From positions 62,001-126,000 of the forward strand of contig JASBNA010000051.1 in NCBI GenBank assembly GCA_038087015.1: DNA of 64,000 bases, in the 5' to 3' direction. The translations under genes and the position numbers were made by a program. Positions 34,136 to 44,984 of this stretch are shown piece by piece (positions within the stretch are counted from its first letter, which is position 1; every line of letters starts with the position of its first letter). Below the pieces are notes generated by a model. The model made no database searches. It saw nothing but the letters and a program-made list of their open reading frames with translations, and was not told the DNA's origin. Source of the stretch: Cerrena zonata. Lineage: Eukaryota > Basidiomycota > Agaricomycetes > Polyporales > Cerrenaceae.

Positions 34136-34986
34136 GTTGAAGATACTGAGATAGGATGCGAGGAGAGCTGCAATGGTGATATTTCTCGAACACCCTGGCT
34201 GTTGTTAAATAGTGCCAATCTGTGCTGTGCACTACTACTCCCGAGTTCATGTTCACTACTAACCAAGGACACCAATCGGCCCATCACACAACGTATTGGT
34301 AATCACAGAATAGACGTCTATCGCCACCTGTGTGACTAAACTGAATCTGAACAATACAGTACCATAAGCACAACTGTTCGTATCATGGTAGTAAACTCAC
34401 TTCTATGGACCACGCCTCCCTTTGCTACTTGTGAGTATTTTTCGATGTTTTGAGGACTAAGATTCAGAGCAACACACCCTGTAATGTTAGTGAGAAGCAG
34501 TCAGTATTACGGTCCATAACATAGGGGTAGGTACGTTTCGCGATGGGCGGTAGATAAAGCCCGATTCGGGATTTGACTAAGATGGGGCTGCCTGTTATTA
34601 CCTGTGCCGATACACATACGTATTATAATTCATTAGTCTATGCGGTAATTATTGCCCACGTGAAGTAGCCATGAATGATGAGACATATCAAGTGTGTATT
34701 CATTGGGTACGATGTGGGAGTCTTATTCGCCGAAACCTAATGTTGAGAGCCACAACTCGGTATATCATTAGATGTTTCTGGAGAAAGGACCGTTCTGAGA
34801 ACACCTACAGACTAGACGACACCCAATCATGAGGTTATCAAATGCGAGAAACCAGAAGCATTCATATCCCGACACGATGCAATGCACCGATATCAAATGT
34901 GACTCGTTCTGTCATACAAGTATTTGAGGCCCGTTATGAGAAGTCAAACCACCACACTTAAATATGGATAATTGGCCGACACCTTA
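34136..34986. promoter_or_regulatory. SDR-B upstream region with the motif shared by SDR-B, -E and -F
   Basis: A 22-bp block at 34556-34577 (AAAGCCCGATTCGGGATTTG and the next two bases) recurs with few changes upstream of SDR-E (54772-54795) and SDR-F (56705-56727), always 290-440 bp before the ATG. The rest of the interval shows no gene. Confidence 0.5.
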
Positions 34987-36034
34987 TCAACCTTTAGCAA
35001 TTCTAGATATCATTCTCCTTTAACACAATAATGGCCCCCAATATAAAGTCCACGTACCTCTGCAAGCCAGCCATGTCACCATTAAACTGATCCTGATCTC
35101 GCGGGTTCGTTCCAGAGTCTGCAAACTGCCAGAACGTAGCAAACCTAAAATAGACTTGGCATAAATAGGATATGCCGACGACGGATTATGAACACATACG
35201 ACCATCCTGCAGGAAGCGTGCCTATGGTTGACGCAAAACGCGCAATCCATAATGGATTGGTGGAGCCAAAGGCCGCACTGTTGCCCGTGCATGCCGTCCA
35301 CCAACTTGTAGTTGTATAGATAACTAAACCGATTGTAAATGTGCGGCACGATAGTTTTGGAAAGCCCGAGATTCCGACTCACCGGGAAACCTGCAGAATA
35401 GATCCAATAGATCTATGTTCATTGACAACTGACAATCGATACGGTGACTCACACTCCTGTCTTCGAATGATACGTGGTTGAAAAGTCCTTGATCCAAGCC
35501 ACCATCGCCGATGCGCTCAGACCGTAACACTCGGCACCACTAGGATTAACTGCAAAGTTCAACATTGTCAATCATGTCTCGTAGTAGCTCGAAGAGGGAC
35601 TCACATTCGATATCCAACGTTCCAGGCAATGTAATGCCATCGCTGGACCAGCCTCCGCCATGAGCCAAGAAGAAATTGGCCTGAGCAGCTCCAGAAGAGA
35701 CATCGGGATGAGCAAAATGATAAGCTCCCCTAATTAGTCCAGCATTTGCTGCAGCAACATAGTTCGTGTTGAACTCAGGATCGATGAATGCTGAAATGAG
35801 GAGTGAGCACACAACTTAAGGAAGAATATCGAGTCTTCACTCACTTGTACCCTCCGTCGCTTTGATGTAAGCAAAAGAGATGCCATTGGCCTTCGCGGCT
35901 TCGAAGTTCACTGCACCTTGAAAATGGGAGACATCGATCCCCATAGGTATCGCTCGTTTCTCCAACGTGTGTGGAACAGCAACAGCAGACATTGTCACTA
36001 GGGATAGTGTGACGAGAGTGGATATTCGCATCAT
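34987..36034 (-). CDS. GH25 lysozyme (N-acetylmuramidase), secreted
   Basis: Hydrolyses the beta-1,4 bond of peptidoglycan. The start MMRISTLVTLSLVTMSAVAV is a signal peptide, followed by a Kex2-like site (TLEKR). The mature enzyme opens IPMGIDVSHFQGAVNFEAAK with the conserved DVSHFQ, then FAYIKATEGT, FIDPEFNTNYV, IRGAYHFAHPD, GTLDIEFNPSG (the DxE catalytic pair), VIYTTTSWWTACTGN, LWIARFAS and FATFWQFADSG. Two very small exons are needed to keep this frame: an 8-nt exon at 35393-35400 (part of TGVFPVIY) and a 16-nt last exon at 34987-35002, giving the C-terminus GLQRIAKG. Reading through the last intron would add an unrelated tail. GH25 is common in bacteria and fungi; here it is fully intron-interrupted, so not a recent transfer. 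Confidence 0.9.
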
Positions 36035-36090
36035 TATTGACGGATGGGGAACTGAAAAGCGGGTTGGTGTCGAATAACGAAAAGAGGGTC

Positions 36091-36100
36091 TTTTATAAAT
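36091..36100 (-). promoter_or_regulatory. TATA box of the GH25 gene
   Basis: The minus strand reads ATTTATAAAA about 60 bp upstream of the ATG at 36034, a good distance for a fungal core promoter. Confidence 0.5.
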
Positions 36101-36781
36101 CCTATGGAGTGTAAAAAGTCCACATGCATATGAGAAAGGAAATGACAATCGCACATATGGCGCACAAGCAGATGATTCCGGCTCATGCTTCGTTGAGTCA
36201 ACGTCCTAACCTTGAGGTGACGTGAATCTGATAAATAGGTCACCGAATCCATCATCTCGAAGATAGGATCAACATACCATATGCACAAGTCAAACGGCCA
36301 TTGACGTAGATTAAGTATGACAGCTCAGATCAAATTAAAGTGGTGCAAGGACATCTGGACCTCGCATCTTCTCACTTAAGATGATATTAAGGGTAGGCTT
36401 CGGAGGAAATGGACAATCCCCAGAGAACGGAGCAACCCACAACGCGATAACACAGTTTAGTACCTGTCGTTGTTGTATTAGTAACCTAAGAAGAAATCGA
36501 TGATGTGTACGGTGTGACTTACTAGTCTGATACCATGCGTAGACGTCATTCGTGTTGGAAGGTATCATACTATGGGGTCTGGTAAATTCATCTTGCATTT
36601 ACTCATGAGTATCGGTCCAATAATCATGCACGGAGACTCCCCAGAACCATAGTTATCATGTAGAAATTGATATAAGCAAATAGGAGCAATTAAGATCGAG
36701 TTACACGCACTAGACGTACGATATGAGACAAATCCAATGATCAAAGTATAGCACTCACGGTATACAAGGCCAACTGTCAAT
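36101..36781. other. Intergenic, nothing recognised
   Basis: Short minus-strand frames only (36335-36598 and 36565-36780). Neither shows a domain or joins convincingly to a neighbour. Confidence 0.45.
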
Positions 36782-38135
36782 TTACATTTTTGCTTTTACT
36801 TGTTCTGGCCCATCCCACATGCTCCATATCATACCAGCATCCGCTCCTAATCCGCCCTTGACCACTTTCACATACGCATCCTTCACCTTCTCACCTCCGT
36901 ACACCCTCTCGGTTCGGACCCAATCCTTCCCATCCCTCATCAGCTGCTTCCACATCTCCAGCTGCATCGTCGTCATTTTCTCCACCGACAGCTGTCTTCT
37001 GCGCATCGCGAGCCATTCTGGCATGAAGAACAACATGAGCTTTTCTACGGGTTTGAAGTTGGTCTCCGTCAGTTCGTTCGCAGTGCTAGACGTAGGGAGT
37101 TCAGAGGAGGCTGTAGTCGAAGAGGATGGGGTGATTGTCGTCATGCCGAGCATCACACCCAGAACCAACTTTTTACTCGGTGCAAAGTGCGAGATGACAC
37201 GTTTGTTGAACTCTTCATTCCCGGTGACATCCATGTAAATCCACTTCTCGTCTTGCCCGTCCAGTCTTAATGAAGGGTGGGTTTCAAAGTCATCGTATAC
37301 GCCTACTTCGTCATACAACCCTAGCCCTTTGGTAAACTTGAGGTTACGCTTCGATGTCAAACCAACCACACGGACATCCTTCAACCCACGACGTTTGATG
37401 CAGTACGCAAGTGAGAAGGCGGTCTTGGCAGATGCTGACGAAATAAGAACACGCTTTGCGCCCCGGTAGTTAGACTCATTGAGCCAGTCCTCGCACCAAA
37501 ATGATGTCCAGAACAAGGGTCGGTAGAGCATGGTCATGTCTTCAAATGCGGGGTCATATTGAGCGTCGGAGGCACATCGGGTAACCTGGTTGTATGGCCT
37601 GCGATCTTTGGAATCATTCAAGTTGTTAGCAGATTCAAGTAAATATACTAAGAGCGATGCTTACCTGCAGGTAAGTGTGGACGAGGGATATAGAAGTAGT
37701 GTTGGTTGATATTGGCCGGTTCCACTGGTAAAAGCAAGTACCGCGTCGGCGCAAGGTATCCATATATCCGTTCCCCAGCTTTCAGCTTGGGGGTGGAAGA
37801 CGCAATGATCGTCCCAAACCCCCACACTGGAACTAGTCCATGTGTCTTTCCTGATACACTTCCAGCTTCCGGTGCCGGATGGAACTCGAAGTACCTAAAT
37901 AAATGTTGAACCTATGCCTTTGCTTATTGCTATGAGCAACGTACCTGAAGAGCGGGGCTTCGCCCAACGCTTGATACGAAACATTATTCGCAGAGAATCC
38001 AAATCTGTCAACCTTAACTAGAATGTGATCCTTGGGTAGTCCTGCTGGTCGCGGAGTAGTGACGACTGAGGGAACCTGAGGGTCGAGTCCTGACGATGGT
38101 CGAGGTACACAAAGAGAGATATTAGAATCGGACAT
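36782..38135 (-). CDS. DUF2855-family protein (MDR-like)
   Basis: Matches the DUF2855 family of uncharacterised proteins related to medium-chain quinone-type reductases. Three exons: the N-terminal exon (from 38135) has VKVDRFGFSANNVSYQALGE; the second has VPVWGFGTIIASS and GERIYGYLAPTRYLLLPVEP; the last (36782 to about 37620) has FEDMTMLYRPLFWTSFWCED, then RVLISSASAKTAFSLAY and VVGLTSKRNLKFT, typical of the family's nucleotide-binding region. It ends KVVKGGLGADAGMIWSMWDG. Its role is unknown; family members often sit near catabolic genes. No targeting signal. Confidence 0.87.
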
Positions 38136-38941
38136 GGTTGAGGGAGTTCAAGGCTTGTTTGCGGTCACAATCCTGGGCATCAAGGCTTTTGAGTGAGGCT
38201 AGGACTTCAAGTTGTCGTTGTCGGTCATTGTGAACGAGCGCGATGAACATGAGCGCTGCTCCGGTAGTACTAGGTACCCGATATCAGTTCACTCAATTCC
38301 GATTTGGGGAAGAATGTGGTATATACAAAAGGAGGTTAGGACTAAGACTTGAATTTGTTGACATAAATATACTAGCTAAGTGGTACATATGTAGTACTAC
38401 AAGTATACTTGATATACTACGCTACATTTACCGTACTATCGCCGTGACCCGTGTTCAAGATTGAATTGATTGAAACTTGGAGACTCGGACAATGATTATA
38501 GGTGACCTTGCAGAACATTCGAGCTAAATCTTAGATCAACGTAGTCAAACATTGTTCCACTTAAACAGCAACTAAAGGACCTCGAAGCCTGTGGCGCAAA
38601 CAATGGGAGAAAAAGGATATTCACGTCCCCTTTCGACGAACTTCGACAAAAGAAGCGAACAGGCGCCTAAGCAGAAGGAACAATGAAAGTCGAGAACAAT
38701 ATTCATTACACAGAACTTAGGTACACTACTAAGATACAAACAACCATCTAGAGACTACCAAAGATCCCAGAGATGAAGAAATGGCTAGTGCTACAGAGAC
38801 GTAGACAAAGTAAGCTATTGAAACAACGGAAGGGGTATACAAATGGATGCGCTTGGCGGTGGTGATACAATTGCAACACAAAAGTTCATTGTGCCATAAA
38901 ATCATGATGTAACGTGGTTGAGCGTGGGTAGACGAGGCTTC
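38136..38941. other. Intergenic, nothing recognised
   Basis: About 800 bp upstream of the DUF2855 gene and downstream of the next minus-strand gene. Only short frames. Confidence 0.45.
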
Positions 38942-39533
38942 CTAGGAGGACATTGTCGACGCGAATGAAGCCCGTCGACTGGCAGTGTGACCGGGAACCA
39001 TCCTGTAAGGATGAATCCTGGCGTTCTTCGCGCGAGCCCAATCCCGGTTACGTCGCAGCTTCTCAGCGGTAGGTCCGACGAGCAGGAATCCCTTAGAAGA
39101 CGCGTTTTCCGAGGTGGGTGGAGGGACGACAACGAACGCGTCTGCTTCGTCGAAGGTGGATTGGATGAGCGTGAATTTGGTGCTCGGGATGTGGGGGTGT
39201 TTGGGTGTGGAAGACGTTGTTGTGCCCTCATCAGAAGATGAGGGGGAGCATGATCGTGAGAGTGTGGGTGTACATGAAGTGATCGTGCTTTCGGATGACA
39301 TGGAAGACGTGGAAGCTTGGCGCATTCGTGAGCGAGCGGCGATGCTCTCGAAGTTAGAGAACTAAGATACCCTCAAGTAATTAGAAAGAGTGGAATGGAT
39401 CATTGGAGTATGAACGAACCTTAAAGTTATCTCTAGCGTCGACAGGAGGCAATGAAATTGACTTCGAGTTGAAGCTTGGAAGGCAGAGTGATTCGAGGGG
39501 AGGAAGGGTGGGGCGTTCAACAGAGTATTCCAT
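38942..39533 (-). CDS. Small Ser/Thr-rich protein of unknown function
   Basis: Exons 39420-39533 and 38942-39361 give 177 aa in phase. The N-terminus is MEYSVERPTLPPLESLCLPS, followed after the intron by FSNFESIAARSRMRQAS and a long serine/threonine tract. The distinctive part is near the C-terminus: FVVVPPPTSENASSKGFLLV, then GPTAEKLRRNRDWARAKNAR and IHPYRMV. The GFLLVGP-EKLR-IHPYR pattern is one I associate with small conserved basidiomycete proteins of no known function. A regulatory or phosphorylated protein is plausible but not shown. It diverges from the AC19 gene (420 bp between starts). Confidence 0.65.
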
Positions 39534-39953
39534 GACGCAGATATAGCAGGTATTTGTGTGATTTAGGAGTAAGCAAGAACAATTAAAATGAGTTTTAGGT
39601 TTGAGATTTGAGAGTTGAGATGGTCCACCAGGGTACCAAAGGCCTGCCTTGATATAGATTCCAAAAGAAAAGCCGAGTCAAAGGTTATCGGACGAGGAGT
39701 GTGGCGATGGAATGAGGCCAATGCTCCATTGGAGACCCTATATTTATGGCCAAACCTTCATGCCATTGTGCGGCTGCATGCAATATTCATCGCCTTTGTT
39801 CGCGAATTTGGTTAAGACAATGCGGTACATTTGGGCGCTTATAGAAGCGAATCCAATAAGATATTATGATTACATAACTACATTATCCAGAAAAGGAAAA
39901 GGCCTCGCTTTGAGATTTTCCACTGTCTTTTGTCCGCTCTTTCGAAAACTAAA

Positions 39954-40688
39954 ATGACAACCGAACTCCCACCGAAAATTAAGATTGTATGTGCATAGAC
40001 ATAGGCATTGTCTGAATGCCAAGTCTTACTAAAATGGTCGATCGAACAGCTGAAAGGTGCAGAACCGGATCTGTCTGCAGCAACATATCAAATTTACGAT
40101 GAATCACATACCATTGGGAATGCGTTGAGATGGATGATCATGAAAAAGTGCGTTCAATATCACTATCACGATGTGTACTGTACCACTGACTCCCCTTCAA
40201 GCCCCAAGGTGGAATTTTGTGGATATAGGTGTGTTACACGATGAAAACCCATTGTTGTGGACCTCGTGGATTGGCTTCCTGCATAATTCGCCAATGCTCC
40301 GTATGATGAGGTCTTAGGCGAACCCCATTGTTCCTGCAATTGCCGCCTGGAGTTCTTAGGACGGATTGCCACTCTCGCCACCCTCTTGCCCACTGCTGTA
40401 TCACTCGACGTCATTTCGTCTCACCATCTGACTCGTATCTTGCTGTACAGTGTTCCTCACCCCTCTGAGCCACATATCAACGTCCGAATCCAGATGTACG
40501 GTACGTCGAGCGTCCTCCCTCTTTCTCCAACTTGCCGACTAAACTTTCCGCCCCAAGATAATTTGTCGTCTCTACAAGCTCTCATAACTGCTCTCAACGA
40601 CCTGGACAGTCTTTGTCTTGCTGTCGAGGATCAGTACAAGACGAGCCTCTCTTTGGACCAGTTCGAGCGATGGGACGAGAAAAGCTAA
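39954..40688 (+). CDS. RPC19: RNA polymerase I/III subunit AC19
   Basis: Shared Rpb11-like assembly subunit of Pol I and Pol III, partner of AC40. Coding exons begin MTTELPPKIKI, skip an intron to LKGAEPDLSAATYQIYDES, and continue HTIGNALRWMIMKK. The next exon gives NPKVEFCGY, the next SVPHPSEPHINVRIQMY, and the last DNLSSLQALITALNDLD to EQ-poor DEKS. HTIGNALR, VEFCGYSVPHPSEP and the L-rich last helix are diagnostic of AC19. The third intron (about 40230-40448) is long for this window, about 220 nt. Total about 125-130 aa, normal for the family. Confidence 0.9.
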
Positions 40689-41349
40689 TCCTTCGTACCC
40701 ATGTAATACACACTCGCGATTCTCAGATTACAACTCAGACTTCTTAAGTTTCAGTTTCAGCCTACAGTCCCCTTCGACGGGCTCCTGTAAGCTACCAGTA
40801 ACCCATCTTAGCGAGTACTACCCACTGCGCCTTGCCCTAACTCCGCAATTTCTTCGACCATTTATTTCCACTACTAGTTCTAATGTGACTTTCATCTAAC
40901 GGAACGGCGATTTTGCGGGAGGCTTGTATATTCAGCTCCGAAGTGGGTAGGATAACATATCCATGAGTCGACCTATTACCCAACTAATCTCACCGCCTTT
41001 CAAAAGAAGAAACCTTGAACCAGCCGATGAACAATCATGCACATGTTTCACTCAAGGGTGTTCAGAGGATATCTCTCCCACAGTTTTTACACGAAACTGT
41101 CCTACGTATTCAACTCGTTCCTGTTCAAGTTCTACGTGACTCGGAGCCGGTTCTACTTAATGACAACAGGAATGGCCGATATCTATATTAGAGTCGATAT
41201 ATACACTAATTAGTGTTTAAATGATTGCCTTCCTATTTCCATCGGTATTTACACCTCTCTCCGATGCTAAAGGAGTTCCGTACTCAAAGGGAATTAGGTC
41301 GTCCTCTGTATTTACTGTCGGTTCCGAGCAGGAGTCATTCTGTGGTATG
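40689..41349. other. Intergenic, nothing recognised
   Basis: Between AC19 and the left arm of the SDR-C/D inverted duplication. Short frames only. Confidence 0.45.
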
Positions 41350-41803
41350 CAGCGCCGCTTTCTCAGAACGTATGTCGATAAGAAGGCATTCTCTTATTGA
41401 TACTATACAGTAATATCGGACTCCCGACATCTCGGAAATGGTGAGCGGTATGTCTTTTTACTGCATGATATTGCTGGCTTATCACCATCTCACAACGACT
41501 TTTCATTTCTAGAGCGCATTGAGAAATACAATGTACTTTGATTTCTAATTGAACGAACGAAAGATACAAACTGTTGTCCGCACTCAATCTGATATTGAAT
41601 GTAGCTTATGGTTGAGCCTCGAGTATGCATCGGTAAGCTGTATTGTTGTGATACATGCACGTACAACTTCTTTTTCTTTGTAATAGCATAACCTTATATC
41701 CCAGGATGACTCGAATCTTACACCTGTACTCGTGCTGACCCATGCACTGGCACTCTATGACAAACCGGCTCTGAGAATTTTATTTTGGTCGCCTACCGTT
41801 GAG

Positions 41804-41811
41804 GTATATAA
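41804..41811 (+). promoter_or_regulatory. TATA box of SDR-C
   Basis: GTATATAA, 43-50 bp before the SDR-C ATG. It is conserved in the mirror copy at 46248-46255 upstream of SDR-D. Confidence 0.55.
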
Positions 41812-41853
41812 CATACCCAAATGTAGCACCTCTCATAGCATCTTCATATCAAG

Positions 41854-43010
41854 ATGATATCATACGTAGTAACAGGGGCAAACCGTGGTATCGGGGTACG
41901 CTGTTGATTCGTTACTGTCTGTCACGCACTCCTCATCCATCCCGCCGTAGTTTGGATTTATTCAGACCCTCGTGCGTCGCGTTTCCTTCCTCGTTGACCC
42001 CTCCCAGATTGATGATCAGCGTAGAGCGCCGATCCGAATAATGTTGTGTTCGCTCTGACTCGCAACAAGGCAACCTCTGTGAACCTGTTAAATCTTGAAT
42101 CCAAACAGAAGAATGTTCATGTCTTGCAAGCCGACATCACGAACGTTCCTGCATTACGAGTACGTACCTGCGACAGTGCTATCCTATTATCTTCGAACTG
42201 ACATGGTCTGTAGGCCGTGGCAAAAGCGGTGGAGAATGTCACAGGGGGTACATTGAACGTGTTGATCAACAATGGTGCTTATTTGGAAACAACTCGTGCT
42301 GAATACACACTCGAGATGTAGTACGCCCGTTTTCATTATTATTCTGGCTGCAGTCAAGTCAATGGTCTTCCTTTAGCGATGGAAAAGAGGATATTCTTGA
42401 TGAAGACTTTAACAATTTTGTAGCTATTTTACCTGCCGCCATACAACCGCCACATACTAACAAAAGCCAAAGTTCAAGGTCAACACTCTCGGAGTGATCA
42501 AGACAATCAATATCTTTCTTCCTCTCCTCCGCAAAGCCTCGCACACTGCCTTAGCAAAGGTGATCACCATCAGCTCCGCAGCAGGCGACATGGAGTTCAA
42601 CAAGAAGGCGAACATCGACTTCTTCGTCCCGTACGCGGTCTCCAAGGCGGCAGTCAACATGGCTATGGCAAAGTATGCTACGAGGTTCAAGGACGAGAAT
42701 TTATTGTTTTTATCTCTCTCCCCTGGGTTCGTGAACACCATGACCGATCAACGTGCGTTACTCTACATATTATTGATTTCGCCCTCAGGAGCTGATCAAA
42801 CATTTCCTTTTTTACACAGCTCAGGAAGTACAGGATGAGCTCTACGGGAACTACGCAAAACTCTTCGCGGAAGCATATCCTGAGTGGAGTGGAACACCCT
42901 TGACTCCAGAGCAATCGGTCGCAGCAGTGTTGGACACCGTTTCCAAGCTGACTGTCAAAGACAGCGGGAAGTTCATGAGTCATAATGGGGATAACGAGAC
43001 ATGGATTTAA
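41854..43010 (+). CDS. Short-chain dehydrogenase/reductase SDR-C
   Basis: About 270 aa. Exon 1 is MISYVVTGANRGIG; the 21-nt exon 41951-41971 encodes FGFIQTL; then SADPNNVVFALTRNKATS, VHVLQADITNVPALR, TGGTLNVLINNGAYL and DGKEDILDEDFNNF. The catalytic exon has TLGVIKTINIFLPLLRKAS, VITISSAAGDMEF (Ser), FFVPYAVSKAAVN (YxxxK) and LSPGFVNTMTDQ. The last exon ends DSGKFMSHNGDNETWI. All junctions keep phase, so it is read as functional. Its twin SDR-D faces it from 45033-46203. Confidence 0.88.
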
Positions 43011-43055
43011 AACTTTTCATTCCATGTAGACACATATTGTAGCTGGCTAAAGCGT

Positions 43056-44984
43056 GAGGGCTTTTGTTGAGAAACAATGGATTTCAGATGATACATGAAT
43101 TTGCATGTACTAAACACGAATTTGCTCGTACACGCGAAGTTCTCCTTGCTTTCACTCGCCTTGCGTTGTAATCTCTCGAACTACTGTATCATTATAGAAT
43201 TTCTCCACAATGGAACGATCCTTTCTGGCATAATTCGTTGGTCGTTTCTGTTCTGCCTACACTTACTCCCTAAAATAAGGGCTATAGCCGAGCCTGCCTC
43301 CATTGTTCGTGGTATCCTCTAAGAAGCAAGTCTGCCTAAGGGAGACTAAGCGGAGCCGTAAGAATTAAGGAGCCATATCTTCAACAGCATTTGGTTGCGA
43401 AACCCGAATTGGGACTCTCAACTAGTAGTACGTCATAGTACGAAACCTTTTTTCGACGTAAGCCATTGACATGTGCCAACTTTTCCAACGCTTGAGAGTA
43501 CTTGGTTGCTTACACTCATGACTTCTCTTTATCTTCCGCTGAACGATACTTCGGTAATTTTCCTACACCCAGAGGATACCGGCCTATCTGTTCCTTACGG
43601 AGTTCAGATCACAGTCAAAACTCCGACCCCAAGGTCAGCTTCAAGTTTCGGATGTGTTTGCTCACACTAATTCTGCTACACCAGAGCTGCGAATGTAGGT
43701 TCACTCGCTAGTTACTTTCTCTTTCAAAAAGAGATCTCAGTAGGTCACCTCAGTGACTCTTCCGATTCATTGTATGCATATTTAAGCTTATAGGACCTGA
43801 TTCTCCGCGTCGTCATCTCGCATATACATGAGCCATTCCCACCATACATTGTCTTTGACGGCGGACAATACACACTCTGTGCATGTGAGTGCTTGCTCTC
43901 CCTGAAACACTATTAAACTGAATGTACCATCACTTGCAGCGAGGAGAAAGTGGGTCTATGGTCAGACCAAAGTGCGCTTCGAATGGGGAGGAAGCAAGGT
44001 AGAGCCGTGTGAGCATAAGTGGACCTTCGTATTTAGTGGTGTGGGTGAAAAATAGCTCGGCGACGTCATATTAGTATCCGTAGTATGCGCATAGAACCAG
44101 CGTCGTAATCGTACATATATCCAACTTGACACCCCGATCACCATTGCCCGACTTTTAGCAAAGTTAAGTTCATGGGATCTGTCCCCGTGAGAATTATCTA
44201 AAGGAGTTAAGGAGCAAATCGGACAGAATTGGCAAGTGTGCACGTATACATATACGGTAAACCACCGTCACTGTTTGTATGTCTCGAGTCATTGTTTATA
44301 GTCCCAAGCTGTACTCATCTCGGACTCGGACTTGCCTCCTATGATAATGATACCATGAACCAGACTCGAGATAAAACTTGAACCTCTAGCCAGGTACCTA
44401 GGCTCTCTTCATAAGGGATCTCTACATACAGTATATCAAGACCCCCTCCAGTCTCGACAGCTACTCTGTGGCGCCGATAAAAGTCGGGGTTCCTGAGCTG
44501 AGTATTTATTGCAGCCCACGGGAGACTGTTTCTGCGCTTAAACCCCCGGTGACCTTCAGTCCGGTCAGTGGTACTGAGTACTGGTCGTGTCCAACTACAA
44601 CGAGGTGACATTTCCGTGTGCGTATGTTTGTAATTTAGTAAGATATTTCTCTGAATACCGTGCAGCTCACTGTTTGATCTGTTAGTGATATTTTCCACAC
44701 CGAGTTTTGCTACAGGTCAGGTTTCTCCGAGATTCCACCAAGAAAGAAAACTTTAAACGCGAGGGATGGTCAGAGTAGTACGAGGGACTAGGTGTGCAGT
44801 AGCTATCGTACTTGTGTGTAGGTGTAGACCTAGCGCGGGTATCTGCAGTTACATTGCGGCCGAGACTTGAATATACTCAATCACTCACTCGCGCACTCCG
44901 TTGATATCCGATCGCACTAGTGAGGATCTATTCTATTATTTCGAAAGCCTAGTAGACATCTGGATCGTGACAAGAGCTCTGCAG
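43056..44984. other. Spacer between inverted-duplication arms
   Basis: About 1.9 kb without a recognised gene. The longest frame (44339-44698, minus) has no family resemblance. A short copy of the dispersed repeat (CCCCGTGAGAATTATCTAAA then GGAGTT) lies at about 44192-44215. Confidence 0.5.

Larger units (their letters stand above)
41350..43055 (+). repeat. Left arm of the SDR-C/SDR-D inverted duplication
   Basis: About 1.7 kb that matches the reverse complement of roughly 44985-46705. The match includes SDR-C, its promoter (ATATCGGACTCCCGACATCT, GGTATATAACAT) and the first 40-50 bp after the stop. Coding parts are the best conserved; introns and promoter carry many changes. Confidence 0.8.

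Noticed and set aside
44339..44698. 119-codon minus-strand ORF in the inverted-duplication spacer
   Set aside because: No family resemblance and no partner exons. It is left as unexplained spacer.
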